The notes: a model not told the origin generated them from the sequence alone. Shown: positions 32,692-45,195, counted from the first letter of the stretch. The stretch is 64,000 nucleotides of DNA from Hygrophila difformis (GCA_030278955.1 JAOANR010000003.1:35420054-35484053); one strand, 5' to 3'. Translations and numbers: made by a program.

Positions 32692-35398
32692 TGTAACACC
32701 CCGGATTTGATAACCCAGGCCGAGGTGTCACCGCCGCATTCCCCTAGCAAGGCACGGCTTCCCGAGCTCGCTAAGGGAACGCAAGGCTTGTGGGTATGTA
32801 AAAGATTTAAAACATTTCAAGATATAGTCCGGAAATTTATAATACTTAGTACGATAGTAGAAATTATCACGTGCGGAAAATAAATAAAGTAAGTGCAGCG
32901 GAAAGTAAAATCACGGCAGAAATTTAAAATGTCCATTATGATTTCCCCCAAGTGCATATGCAATGCGTCACTCGACGTACTCTGAAAAAAAGGAAATGAC
33001 AACGGTTGTCAGTATAAAAAATATACTGAGTAAGTTAATCCCTAACTACAAATAAAAGGGGTCACAAGTGTTTAAAACTAAAGATTTCGCTTACCGTACG
33101 AGAATTTAAAAATACATGATTTATTAGCAGCGGAAAATTATGATTAAAGAACTTAATTTAAAAAGCGAAATTTAAAGCATAATTTAAGATGCATAAATTT
33201 TAAATACATAGATAAAGACAGGATAATTACGATTTAAGCATAATGAAACACTCACACGAGTCTTTTACTTTTCATCCCGTAAACTAAGAAGAGGACACCA
33301 TACCGGGAGATCACTAACGAGGCAATCTCAACATAGGACCACTAACGAGGCAGTCCAAACAATGGGAGACCACTAACGAGGCAGTCTCAAAGATAGTAGG
33401 ACCACTAACGAGGCGATCCAAAAAGATAGTAGGACCACTAACGAGGCGATCCACAAATACAGCGCGCGAGATCACTAACGAGGCAATCTCAGATAGTAAG
33501 GAGACCACTAACGAGGCAGTCTCAAAGATAATGATAGTATGAAGATCGGCTCAGCCTAGTGAACGGGATTTTTCGAAAGTTCGTATTTCAAAGTTATCAT
33601 AGGATCGATATCGCGTTTTCATAGTTCGAGTTTTCTCAAGTTCGAAAAATCCTATTCGAGGCAGTTCGCGCCTTTCTTAATTTAAAATTCGTTTTTTCTC
33701 CAAAAATTCTGAAACTTGGCCAGTAATTCAAAAACACACACACGAACAACTTTCATGTTTTAAGTTTTTGGAAATAAGGTTCCGAAGTGAGTTGAAATTT
33801 GAGTTTATTGCAAAGAATAATTTATGTCTTAAAAACTGTTTTCGTCACAGGTTCGTGTAACGCCGATTAAAAATTCATTTCAAAACCAATCGATGTGAAA
33901 TTTTTACAGTAACTACACGACACATTAAGGAACAACTTTCATGTTTTAAGTTTTTGGAAATAATGAATTCTTGGTACTCAAAAATCGAGTGCAACTCACT
34001 GCATACTCATGGCCCTTAAAACGAATTCAAAACAGTTCTAAAAACTTGGCCGTTTGACATATCAAATGAACACCAAAATTCGTAAAATTTTGTAGGCATA
34101 ATCTAGACACAATTATCTACAACTTTTGTTTAGAAATGCAAAGTTAAATCATTCGAAAAATGGGTGAAAAACATGCATCAAGTTGAATGAAGGAATCTGT
34201 CACAGATTTGAATCGTTCGGTTTCATACAGAAAGTTCATGGCGAAAATTGGGATAGCAAAACTTAATGTCAATGGCTGAAATTTGGACACAAGATAGATA
34301 AAGGTGTTAGGAACAACTTTTATGTTGAAACGTTTTCGGTTTGAATTCCCGAAGGTCGAGTTTTTGGCGAGTCTTTAAAATTGGACGAAGATAGGGTTTT
34401 TGAAAACCGATTTTTGTTACAAGCCTATATCTCGAGATTTAAACAACAAACAACCACGAAAATTTGTGAGTAAGGTTTTAACTTACTGATTTGAAGATTA
34501 GGATTACTGGGATGGGTATCCGGATGCTCTAGGGTCGCGACGAACGCCCAATCCTTCCGATCGCTTTTCGTTCGTTTTCCGGCGTGAAATCGTAGTAAAG
34601 GAAACGGGTTAGATTTCGAGTTTCTAAGTGTTATGGACGAATTGAAATGTTTAACCATGGCTTACCAAGAGTCTAGAGTGCAGGGCTTGGTTCCTCTCGC
34701 CTCGTCGTCGCCGGAATGCTTGCCGGAAAGTGTCGTCGGAAGAGTTTCGGCTTGGGGAGGAAGTTTGGGAGTAATGTGGGAGTAGTTTCTGTAAGTCTAG
34801 GGTTTGGAGGCACCCCCAGCCGCCCTTAAGTCTCCCTCACGTCTGGGATTTGGTTTCCCTCGATGGGAGTTTTAATTTCGGCAAGAAAATCACCCCCGAA
34901 TGGAAAGATTACACCTTCAGCCCCTCTGGCGCGGAGGTGGCGCGCACCCACCCCTATGGCCGCGCGGAGCACGCGTGCCAGGCCTGGCGTCGCGACGCCC
35001 TTGGCCGCGCGGTGGCCGCGCGGCGGCGCGCGGACAGCGCGGGCCGGCCGGACCGGCCGGTTCGGCTCCGCGTGTTCCGTCGGGTCTTCCCTCGCTTTCC
35101 CCTATCGGTTTTCCACGTGTTAGCTCGATTCCCTGGGTCGTTTTCGTTGCGGAATCTTCTCCTTAATCTTGTTGCGAGTCCGGCTTATCGCTCGCAACAT
35201 TTCCGGGTCCTACTTTGCCTAGTCTAAATTGGTTCCAACATCTCCTATCGTCCTTGTGATCTAATTCGTGATGTACTTTGTGATTTATTTCGTGACTGAA
35301 CTTAGAAATCAGTTCTAAGCTGCCTACGTACCCTGTGAAGGGATCAAGTCATGACGTAGTTCAAAACAATTTGAATTTGTTTTTCCTCGGGTGTTACA
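32692..35398 (-). mobile_element. Inverted solo LTR inside gag
   Basis: 2707 bp in minus orientation, bounded by TSD TCGAC (32687-32691 and 35399-35403). Read in LTR sense it starts TGTAACACCCGAGG and ends GGGGTGTTACA. The body closely matches the LTR of element 1, including the TCGTTA hairpin array and the conserved 3' end. Its first ~180 bp correspond to sequence that in element 1 lies between the outer and inner LTR starts. GC-rich ORFs at 34850-35230 are LTR sequence, not genes. Confidence 0.9.
33307..33523 (-). repeat. Hairpin array A in the inverted solo LTR (seven units)
   Basis: Same TCGTTA-loop hairpins as at 9596-9780, here read in reverse complement. Arms are again of three types: GAGAC/GTCTC, GAGAT/ATCTC and GGAC (or GGAT)/GTCC. 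Seven units instead of six. Confidence 0.85.
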
Positions 35399-35532
35399 TC
35401 GACCTAAGCAACGACGAAACCCAGACGGTCAAGGTGGCAACAACCAAGGGCACCGATACCCTCAGAATAAAGACCAAAACCCGAAACCTCTTGAGAGTAC
35501 TAAATAGGCAGTTATGGGGACATAACTGGAGT

Positions 35533-35780
35533 CCTAAGGGGGAGAGGATGTGATACCCCGTAATAAAGTAGATGCATTTATTTTTTTAGTTTGGCTCGAC
35601 ATTATGTATCCCAAATCAATTTTGAACTACGTTATGGCTTGATCCCTTCACAGGGTACGTAGGCAGCTTAGAAGTTTTAATTCTAAGTTCAGTCATAAAA
35701 TAGTAAAATAAACAAAACTTAGCGCGAGAAAAGCCGAAACACAACTTCGAGGACGAAGTTGATTCTTAAAGAGGGTAGAC
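35533..35780 (+). promoter_or_regulatory. Outer and inner polypurine tracts of element 2
   Basis: Outer: AAGGGGGAGAGGA followed by TGTGATACCCC at 35549. Inner: AAAGAGGG followed by TAGAC and TGTAATACCC at 35781. Both mirror element 1; between them is 232 bp that shares GAACTACGT and GACTTGATCCC-type blocks with the other copies. Confidence 0.6.
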
Positions 35781-38486
35781 TGTAATACCCGAGAATTTTG
35801 CAACATAAATTAAATAAACAAATAGATAAATAAATAAATAAATAATAAATCGAATACAATAAATAAATAAATGTAGAGGAAATGAGAAATGAAATTTAAT
35901 TTAAAAAGGAATTAAAGAAATATAATGAAACAAAAGGAATTAAATAAAGTAAATAAATTGTACACCGAAACCCGACACCAATGAACTCGAGAATTCGAGT
36001 CCAAACATATATTTAGACCCGAGTAAAAATTAAGATAGGAAATAGGAGCCCGAAGATATCCCGGAAATCCGAATCCGAGAACATAGAGGGATAGAAGTCC
36101 GAAAGAGAGGAGGAACGGCTCGACGGATCGCACGACCCGCCCGGACCGAAGTCCAGGTGGAGTCCGCGTGGTGGCCACGCGCTGTTTGGGCTAAGGGTGC
36201 GCCAACCCCGCGCCAGTTGGCAGAAACGCCCCGTGCGAGATTCTCTCGCCCGAATCCGGATTTTCCGACTTCGGTTACTTTTCTTTCGGCTCAAGACACT
36301 TAGGGGCAGCCTTTGGACGTCCCCTAGGTCTTGCACATCTATAAATAACCATCTAAATTAATCACAAAAACTTTTCAAGCCCTACGAAATCTTTCTACAC
36401 ATCAAACCCTAATTCCGAAGTCGTCAGAGGCACAAAACCAAGGAAAGGGACTGTCGTGGACGAAATTGGAGTCTTCTATCGTCGTGGTAAGATCCGATCT
36501 ATCCCTTCTTCCATTCTTGATTCAAGAACGAATCCTAACTCGATCCTTTTTCCTATTCTAAACCCCGATCCGGATCGAGAGCAAAGAACCCGACGGAATC
36601 AAGGAGATAAACGGTGGACTGGAAGCCACGCCTCCGAATCATCGAGCCGAGACAGCCATAGATCTGTAAGTTAACCTTACTATGATTTTGGGCGAATTAA
36701 AATATAACTACTCTCAAGATTTAATCAAGAACTTAAAATCTATCCACACGAAAACCTATACAGCGCAGCGTTTTTGCACGATTTTTCCGAACCCTTAAAA
36801 CTGTTCAAACGAGAAAACTTAAAACACGAAAAACGTTCCTAAAACATAGATTTACCTTCTGTAAAATTCCCATAATATTTCATTGTGTTTTGTTATCGAA
36901 AATGATCACAAACGAGCATGTCTTAGATTTAGATCTTGAAATGGTGACAGATTTTACTTCCGAACTTGAGGTTGATTTTTACCTTAGATCAAGACCGATT
37001 TAGGATTAGTGTTAAACATAAGAATTGTAGATCTATGCATTTAGAACACCTCCGTAAATTTTTGGAATTTTCGTTGAGATTTGATATCGGAAATCGACTC
37101 CAAACCGAACTGTTCTAAATTTAGATCTTGAAATCTTGACAGATTCTTGGTCCGAACTTGTAGGCGTTTTTGACAGTAGATATAGGATGAATTAGATCTT
37201 TTGTTGAATATAAAACTTGTAGATATATGTATTAAGCATCTCCCTGTAAAAGTTCATCAAGTTTGGAGTTGGTTTGCTATGGTAGATCGTGAAATCTTGA
37301 AACTGCTGTTGGAAATTTCGGACAGATTTGCAACCTGAAAGAAATCTATATTTTTGACTTATTTCCTTAACCCGGATTGAAAAAGTTAAAAGATGAAACT
37401 TGTTCATCTCTGTGTTTTCAAGTCACTGGTCAAATTTCAGAATTTTTGAACTTAAAACCGATTTTTAATTAATTTTGGAGTAAACAGTGGTTTATCAAAG
37501 TCAAATCTTGAAAATCTTGTTGAAAAGGATTTTAAATGATATCGGAGCGAATAGCGTCCTGGAATAGTATATGTTGATAACCTTACTAAATTTGTGAAAT
37601 TGGTCTTTCTAAACAAAGAGAAGATTAAAACATTGTGGTTTATGACTAAGCTGGATACTGTCAATGTTCTCTACGGCTTGGGACATAAGAGCCCAAGTGT
37701 ATGTCTAGTGGACGCAAGAGCCCTAGCGAAATATTGATCGTATGGCTAGCATAACTCTATTAAAAGAACGACCATGATACTTGTGGACATAAGAGCCCAA
37801 GCGTAAGGGTGGGGGACATAAGAGCCATAGCGATGGTGATCTGTAAAAGAAATGAAACGAGACATTTATAAGAAATTTAGATTAAATTCTTGATAAATTG
37901 TGCTTTTAAATTTATGGCAATTTATTCAATTACTTTGCAAGCTATATTTATGATTTTATGGAATCCCTGTCTTTTAAATTATGCAATTAAATTATTAGAT
38001 GAATAAATTAAATCATGTCTTGTGTGCACATGTTTTCTTTAAATGTAATTAATGGCTTTGAAACCCCTTAATCATGCTAGGTGTTAACTTACTCAGCACG
38101 TTTTTGCTGACCAAACCACGTTTTCCCTTTTTCTACAGAGTATGAAGAATATGCATCATCATATGCATGCATGGGATATTTGGGAAAACATTGTTATTTT
38201 TTTTTATTCTGTTCTTAGTTATGAATTGCATGAACGGGCCTATTTAACCCGTATTTTGGCGTGTTGGCCCAATTTTAAATTCCGCTGCATTATACATATG
38301 TAAATACTTTCCGCTGCCACTTTGATATTATAATTTTTAAATTATGTTACAATGGGCTGTTTGAATGTTTTAAATTCTGAAAAACCATAGCCTTGCATCT
38401 CTTTAGCAAGCTCGGAGAAACCGTGTCTTGCTAGGGAGGTGTGGCGGTGACATCCCGACATGGGTTACCAAAAACCAGGGTGTTAC
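35781..38486 (+). repeat. 3' LTR of element 2 (counted from inner start)
   Basis: 2706 bp. Starts TGTAATACCCGAG, ends CAGGGTGTTACA. A TATA box CTATAAATA at 36339-36347 lies after a GC-rich stretch. The 3' 570 bp match 30240-30816. No reliable ORF. A small hairpin array lies at 37677-37832. Confidence 0.85.
37677..37832 (+). repeat. Hairpin array in element 2 LTR (about four units)
   Basis: Units share the loop ACATAAGAG or ACGCAAGAG. Arms are CTTGGG/CCCAAG (37677-37697), CTAGTGG/CCCTAG (37705-37726) and CTTGTGG/CCCAAG (37780-37801); a fourth at about 37809-37832 is eroded. It has the same relative position in the LTR as array A in element 1. Confidence 0.65.
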
Positions 38487-40187
38487 ACAAAGGGATAGCA
38501 CGGCCTGGCCCAGGCCGAGCCCAGGCCGAGCCCAAGGGGGCGCCATATCTGGCTGCAACTAACTCCGAGATTTCCTCCCCAAATCTTGCCCAACTAATCC
38601 TGAGATTTTCTCCCCAAATCTTGCCCAACTAACCCCGAGATTTCCTCCACTACTTGTGCCCCAAGTCTTGCCTAACTAACTCCTCGATATGTGGGGGTTG
38701 TTGGAGCCTATAAATACCCCCTATCCAGCTCCCGTACGCCCTTTAATCACTTTCCCAACTCTCTCATACGTTCAAACCACCGAAAAACCCTAGTTTCGAA
38801 GTCTTGGAGTGAATTCCCGCGAGGAGACAGACCCGTGGACGAATTTGAAGGCTTCCCAATCATAGATCGGGTGGTAAGGATCAATTTCTCTATGTTCTAC
38901 TCGCTTAATAGTTGATATCTATAACCTAACATTAGGAATTTCGCTTGTATTCATGAATCGAAACCAAAGAGAGGGAGACGATGAAATTTGGACTTGTTCG
39001 TGATCCCGGAGGCCAAACCGACGAGATCTAAAACCGTAGACATCACATCCTCTAAGTTAACTCTTACCATAACGGTTTTGGTGGCTTAAAATCGAACGAA
39101 ACATAAGCTTAAGTATTAATCGTAAAATCTGTCAAAAAAAAATCCATGGATGCGCAGTTCTGAAGATCTAATTTTTTGGACCTTCTCGAATGCTTAAAAC
39201 AAAAAACTCAAAACTAAGATTTTGTTTATAAAACTTTAATCTACTTCATGTAAAAATTTCAGAATTTTCCATCAACGTTTGATGCCTCAAATCGAATCTG
39301 GTTGTCTCTGCATTTCTTCTAAAACTCAAAAATTTGACAACATAGAATTTGAAAATTGACCCTTATTATTCTATTGGATCTAGGCTGAACTAGCTCTTGC
39401 AGTAAAATTAAAAGTTGTAGATAATCAAGTCTAGAATACGTCCGTAGAATTTCAAAATTTTTAGATCTGTTTAGTAAGTCGAAAAATCGAATTATGAACA
39501 GTAGGTCGAATATGAAACCTGACAGCATGACTTTTCTGTGGAAAACGTAATTTTTGACTTGGTTCCTCACTTTATTTCGAAAAACTTTAAAACATGAAAG
39601 TTGTTCATTTGGATGTTTTTGAGCTACTGTGCAAATTTTAAGTCATTCGCCTTTAAAACGAATTTTTAAACTCAAAAGGCGCGAATTGTAACAAAACACA
39701 TACTCCCTCCGTCCCATTCCAAATGTCCTACTTACTATTTTTGGATGTCCCATTACAAATGTCTTCTTTCTATAAATAGAAATAATTTTCCCCTCCAACA
39801 ACTATGTGGACCCCACCATATACTCACAAACCAACTCTACCTTAATTCCCGTGCCCAACAGTAACAGGACACTTGGGGTGGGACGGAGGGAGTACTATAT
39901 ATTGTGAAATTGAGATTTTCCAAACAAACGGTCGAAATTCCCTTTAAAATAATAAAATTAAATTTCAAAAATCCCGTTGCACTGGGTTGATCTTGCTATG
40001 TAGGGGGTGAGTGGTTTGTAGGGTGCCCCTCTAGCTTTTCGCTTCGTGCCTAAATGGACGAGAGTGACCTTTATGAATAATTGCACAAAAACGGCTATGA
40101 ATTTAGGGCCTACACTCTCGGGAGTATCCATATGGGTTTCCCGAGGCTCCGGAGTGGTACTGGGTATGGCATATTTGGCTGCGGCCT
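38487..40187 (+). repeat. LTR fragment of a related retrotransposon
   Basis: The segment from about 39580 to 40186 matches 49070-49475 in the solo LTR, including the ACACTCTCGGGAGTATCC block and the start (GGCTGCGGCC) of that LTR's hairpin array. A TATA box lies at 38708-38716 (CTATAAATA), followed by a splice-like GTAAGG at 38872. Its start was displaced by element 2, and its end is cut by the Athila element. 38441-38640 contains GC-rich, Gly/Pro-type ORFs without coding evidence. Confidence 0.6.
39703..39892. mobile_element. Stowaway-like (Tc1/mariner) MITE
   Basis: 190 bp with the classic terminal inverted repeat CTCCCTCCGTCCC and TA target duplications at 39701-39702 and 39893-39894. No coding capacity. 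It is inserted into the LTR fragment. Confidence 0.92.
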
Positions 40188-40547
40188 TGTTGTTGAGTGA
40201 TAATGGCCTGAAATGTCCATTATTTTCAATCCATTTCCGTGTTCATTTCCGTGTCTTAAACGGGCATTTGATCGCATTCCGGTCTTATATTAAATAAGAA
40301 AGCAGATGAATTGGACTGATTTATGCATACTTGTAAAAATAATAAGCTGGTATGAAAAATGCATAAATATGTAATTTTATTACACATTTATGTTAGAAAA
40401 ATCCAAAAACATAAGAAAAAGAAAAGAAAAGAAAAAGAAATGAAAAAGATGGGCAAAAGAATAAAATAGCCCACAAAAATAAAAAAGATGGGAAAAGAAT
40501 TAAAAAGCCAACAAAATGCATAAATTCGGCCCATCAGGCCCAGCCAG

Positions 40548-40900
40548 TCGCGAGACTAGTACCCGGTCGTGAAGCATAGTCTCACGACTGGGGGTTGTCT
40601 AGCGACGCATAAGAGAGAATGAAGAAGAAGTCAGTCCTGAACCTTCTGTCCCAAGACCCCAGTCGCGAAACATAGTCTAGCGACTGGGGAGGAGTTTCAC
40701 GACGCAATGGCCAACTGAAGGCAAGTCAGTCCCAAGACACCCAGTCGTTAAACATTGTCTCGCGACTGGGATGAGTCTAGCGACGCAGTAGCAAATTGAA
40801 GACCCAGTCCGGAGAGCCTCACGACCAGGCGTGGAGTCTTGCGACATGCAGCCCAGTCTCGCGCCACATCGCGTGATATCGCGACACGAAGGTATGGCTG
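40548..40900 (+). repeat. CAGTCG/CGACTG hairpin array in Athila U3
   Basis: Four to five irregular units built from GTCGCGAGAC-, GTCGCGAAAC- and GTCGTTAAAC-like left arms, and GTCTAGCGAC or GTCTCGCGAC right arms. These are CpG-rich islands in AT-rich DNA, directly upstream of the TATA box. Confidence 0.75.
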
Positions 40901-40968
40901 TGATATGTGTGAGCCTCGCGACACGTGTGGGCCTCAGATCAAGGCTCATGGGCGTAGGGTTTTATCTC

Positions 40969-40977
40969 TATAAATAT
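40969..40977 (+). promoter_or_regulatory. Athila LTR TATA box
   Basis: CTATAAATA, conserved at 62249-62257 in the 3' LTR, with near-identical flanks. The likely U3/R transcription start lies about 30 bp downstream. Confidence 0.7.
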
Positions 40978-41620
40978 AGGGTGACCCAAGGTGCCAAGGG
41001 GATTCAGTTAGAAATTCATACTCTTGAAGACAGTTTGGAGAGCTCAGTTTTAGGTAGCTCTTAGTTTAGTTTAGTTTTTTTTTTATGTATTATTTAATTT
41101 TTGCCCTAGCTTAGCTTAGTTTAGTTTTAATTTCATGATGGTTTTTCCATTTCAGTAGCTAGGTAGCCACTTTCTACCATGTTTTCTTGTTCTAAACTTT
41201 ACTTTTAGGGTTTGAAATACCCAAATGATGGGTATTATCAAACCCATTAATGAAAATGGGAAGTTAATCTTGATATGGTGTCCCAAATCATGAAATAGGT
41301 GTTTTAAACCCATGGATCTTACTGTTTCTGTTTTCTTTTTGGTCATTTGACCATTATTTCTTATCTTTGGTTACTGTTTTCTTATTTTGGATCATGTTCA
41401 TGTATGTGTGTGAGAAAACCCTAGTTTGGGATCCTGCTTTATTTTAAATATTGTTTTTAGTTAGGTTTATTTTTGTTCAAGCATGTTCTAGCTAGATTCA
41501 ATTTCTGTTTGGTTATTTTTGGGTTAGAATAGCTTTTTGATCTGAAATAGGGTGAGATCACGCACAATGCATGCCACTGTTCCTGACATGCGTCCTGAAC
41601 CACATCCTGGTCGCTTACCG

Positions 41621-42514
41621 CCTCCAGTCGGAGACCACGTCTCGCGACTGGAGGGTAGTTTCGCGACACGGGTGTCTCAGGACACTTGTCTTGTAATTTT
41701 GAAACCCCAGTCGTGAAGCAATCCTGTCGTGAACCCACGGTTCACGACACACTTTTATGCCTAGCGACTATGGACCAAAACCCTTTTATTTTTGTTCTGT
41801 AAGGCTCCAGTCGTGATACTCCTGTCGTGAGACCACGTCTCACGACACAATTCTAGTCTCTCTACTGGAAAATTATGCCTTAGTGAATTTTTGAAAAACT
41901 CCCAGTCGCAAGACACTCCAGTCGTGAGACATGGTCTCATGACTCACTTTCAGTCTAGCGACTGGGGGGCCAACACTTAGAAATTATTTCATGAAAAACC
42001 CAGTCGCAAGACTTTCCTGTCGTGAGACCACGTCTCACGACACAATTTTTTAGTCTCGCGACTGGGGTATCATATACTTATTATATTTTATAAAAATCCC
42101 CAGTCGCTACATAGAAAATTTTGTTAATTCATCCCAGTCGCTAGACTCCTGTCGTGAGACCATGTCTCACGACACAATTCCTGTCTAGCGACTGGACCTC
42201 CATGACTTAGCAAATATTTCTCAAATTCACTAGTCGTGAGACCCATGTCGCGGAACCTAGGTTCGCGATATAATTTATGGTATCATGACTGGGTTCTCAC
42301 CCCTTTTTAATTCCAAAAATTCTATCTTCCAGCCCCCATGTCGCAAGACTCCTGTCGTGGGACCATGTCTCACGACACACTTTTTGTCTAGCTACATGGA
42401 AACCCTAAATTTCCAAAAAATTCAAATTCTTTTATTTCCGACCCCCTCATGTCGTGATCCTCCCGTCGTGAACCGTGGGTTCACGACGCAATTTCTGTCT
42501 CACGACATGCATGG
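41621..42514 (+). repeat. Nested-hairpin array in Athila 5' LTR (about nine units)
   Basis: Units recur about every 95 bp. Each has an outer left arm (CCCAGTCGCAAGAC type), a short ACTCCT-like spacer, an inner hairpin (arms GTCGTGAGAC and GTCTCACGAC, 3-base loop), an ACAATT-like spacer, and an outer right arm (GTCTAGCGACTGGG type). In some units both arms change together, for example CATGTCG with CGACATG and GAACC with GGTTC. Confidence 0.88.
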
Positions 42515-45045
42515 CACTCCCTTACCAAATTTTATGTTTCTCCATATCCGACCATTAATTAATTGAACCCTTAAGTCATTAATTAATGATTATGATTAGC
42601 AATAATTAAAATCAATAATTACCATGATTAAAGGATCTTTGTTCAATTCTCACTAAAATATTTTCTATAAACAAAACCTTGATGCTTTAAGCAGATGATC
42701 CGGACTGTAATTAATTATGGTATGAAGGATTATTTAAGTCATCAATTATGGATTAATTCCATACCCTTGCATGAGAAACCAATGTCTCTCATGCAAGACA
42801 TTTTGTCTTCTGTTATCTTATTTTCTTTTATTTTGTCTTTTCCGTGTTGTGTGTAACAGTTGGTAAGGAATATATCATAATAATGTTGGCGGATGTTCCC
42901 ACATGGATAAATTAGCTCGTAGTCTGAATATTAATTACTAGTTGTTATTTTGCATGGTCCGGATAGTGGTCGGTGGAAGCCTTGGCGGTTCGTCCATCCG
43001 GGAATATAATAGTTGCTCAGCTGACTCCTATCCGGATACAGTTTATTTTTCTTATCTTAATTTTCAAACCCGAATTCTGATCTGTAATAGGACTTAGTCT
43101 ATATCTGTCAATATCGTCTGATAAATATTACAGAAAAGAAACATGTAGGTTTTCTCTGGATTCACAGAGCCCAACTGGTAGCGACACTGCCATTATAGGG
43201 TTTCCTGCCATCTAAAATCATTCCTCCCTAATGATTAGGGAATCGGACCACAGATAACTGCAATCCAATTAACTCTAATTATTTTGACATCTTTTTAGCC
43301 AAAACTCTTCTGACCTCCGGCTATTCCATTTCTGTGTCATATTCTGTCTAGACCCACCCTTATATTTTGGGTCAATTTAATTAACACTTCATTATACACT
43401 TATGCATGCTATTATTATGAAATTATTGTGGTCAATCTTATTTTGGGATCCTTCCCTTGGACATAGAAGTCCAGATTTTAAATCAGATATTGCATATTAA
43501 ATTTCCAACAAAAATTCATTTATAAATTCCGGATGTAAGTAAGAGATAAATTCCTCAGTTATGTCTAGTTCATATTCTATCAAGGGTTGATTTTGGGAAG
43601 TTAGAAGCAGAGTCAGCGATTAGGTCTCACCTAGACTGAAAGGGTCTGCGTTCTTATTGAGAGTCTAGTACCTGTTTAGGGAATGGTTTTCAAATTCATT
43701 ATTTTCCAAAATTGCTGTATGTTGGAAATCTGGTATTAAATATTACACTGAGATGGGATCCACTTGAATTCAAATACGGTGTGATAGATAGTTCTAGAGG
43801 AACAAAACTCAGGCCTTGGTTATTTTCTAAGATAGGGTTGAGTTCCTTTCAACTGCTATCCTCTTCTGCCAAAGCCTATTTTTGAGTCCTGAGTGAGTGC
43901 ATCTGGAACGAACTAATTAGTTTGTATCTCATAACCACCCGGAAGAAAGTGAACACTGCGAGCGCTTCACTGAGATCTGAGAATTCTTGATCCACATCCG
44001 GTCATCCTGACTGGGGGCTCTTCTTATACTACCAGGGTAACACTTTTGAAACCTCCGAGTGATAGAATTTTAAATGCTTTCTTTACCGCTTTCTTTTAAA
44101 TACTTTCTTTAGAGGTCACTCGGATGTATTGAGAGTAGCGAAACTGCTTCTAGGTTTGAGAGTTATGGGATAGTTCAGGCTCAATTAAAATCTTTGGGTG
44201 TGACATGGGGGAATGATAACAGTACTTGGCATTTCAATTAATGATCTATCAGGTGTTGCTTGTCCACCACAGATGAAATAACATACCCTGGCCGGGGTAG
44301 TTATAAATTTGTGGTATCTTAGAATTTGTGGTCTTAAGAACATGTAAACTCATACTGTAAGTACCTGTCTGTTAAAGGGAACATAGTAATGAGAGCATGA
44401 GAATTAGCTATTTGACAGGATTATCCCAAACAAAGATCTGTGTATAAAAATGGAAGTTTAATTATGTCTTGTCTGAATCTTGTCCAATTTTTATTATTTT
44501 CTTCATGTCCCTTCTGTCCCACTTTTAAATCAACTTCATAGTTAGTATAGCATAAATTTATGGCTTTCTTAGAATAATTTCTACTGTTTTCATAGGATAA
44601 TTTTAACTGCTCTCTTAGACCTAGTTTTAATTGCTTTTTAGTATAGATCTACCTGCTTTCTAGAATAGATTTAATATGCTTTGTAGGATAATTTTATCTG
44701 CTTTCATAATGTAGTTTAAATTCAGTCAAGTAGATGATAGTTTCAATCCTTTAAACTGATTAGAGCAATACGAGTGGAAAATATGATAAAACAGTGTGGG
44801 ACCTGCTTCTATCGCACATCCTCCAGTGAACGATCCGGTCTTACCTATAAATATTGTAATTTTTGACACCGTGCGCTTTCGGGCCACAGTTTCTTAACAC
44901 GAGTAATAAAAACGTGACAACCTAAATATATCCTTAATCCCAACTCCATCTTCATAAATTGGTTTCTTTAAATAAAACCTAAAGCGAGATTCATTATTAT
45001 TCTATTTTCAAAAATAATCGTGGTTGGAAAATGTCAAAAGTTTCA

Positions 45046-45063
45046 TGGCGCCGTTGCCGGGGA
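45046..45063 (+). other. Primer-binding site, tRNA-Asp type
   Basis: TGGCGCCGTTGCCGGGGA directly after the LTR. This is the primer site typical of Athila-like elements. Confidence 0.88.
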
Positions 45064-45195
45064 GGATGCATCGCCGTTTAATTTAGAGAACTACATTCCT
45101 GATTCTCATAGTTAGCTTATATATATATCTTATCCACCGAACCATTTCTAACCTGAGGATTGTACAGGTACTGTCATTGCTGAAACCACTGATCT

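Larger units (their letters stand above)
31644..35507 (+). pseudogene. gag: gag of element 2, split by a solo LTR
   Basis: The frame opens at ATG 31644 and is uninterrupted to 32691, where the solo LTR enters. After the LTR and the second TSD copy it resumes in the same frame at 35404 and ends at TAG 35505-35507. The gag core is seen as YDGQEDPAKLERWIRTFDKL, ATYYLGGKAGEWWQNL and YPLSTKTAKYEEFINL, then two zinc knuckles: a degenerate CPKCSNSHYARGC and canonical CVRCGRHGHRLRNC. About 35 polar, Asn/Gln/Lys-rich residues lie beyond the insertion. Unlike element 1 there is no point nonsense codon, so the solo LTR is the only visible lesion. A read-in stop within a few codons of the LTR would still leave both knuckles intact. 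Confidence 0.85.
30227..38486 (+). mobile_element. 5'-truncated gag-only LTR retrotransposon (element 2)
   Basis: It has the last ~580 bp of a 5' LTR (30240-30816), PBS, gag, outer and inner polypurine tracts and a full 3' LTR (35781-38486). Like element 1 it has no pol genes, and its gag is clearly related, so it belongs to the same non-autonomous lineage. An inverted solo LTR splits it. The missing ~2.1 kb of 5' LTR was lost at a junction with the LINE fragment. Confidence 0.82.
40188..45045 (+). repeat. 5' LTR of the Athila element
   Basis: About 4.86 kb. The start (TGTTGTTGAGTG) is inferred as the point where homology to the surrounding LTR fragment stops; the end (TTTCA) abuts the PBS. 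Homology to 62095-64000 begins near 40817. TATA box at 40969-40977. It contains hairpin arrays in U3 (40548-40900) and downstream of the TATA (41621-42514). 42550-45040 has no ORF, repeat or motif I can interpret. Confidence 0.7.

Noticed and set aside
34850..35230. GC-rich plus-strand ORFs
   Set aside because: They lie inside the inverted solo LTR and mirror non-coding U3 sequence in the other LTRs.
41621..42514. CRISPR-like look of regularly spaced palindromic repeats
   Set aside because: Units are degenerate, spacers are homologous to each other, there are no cas genes, and the array lies in a plant LTR.
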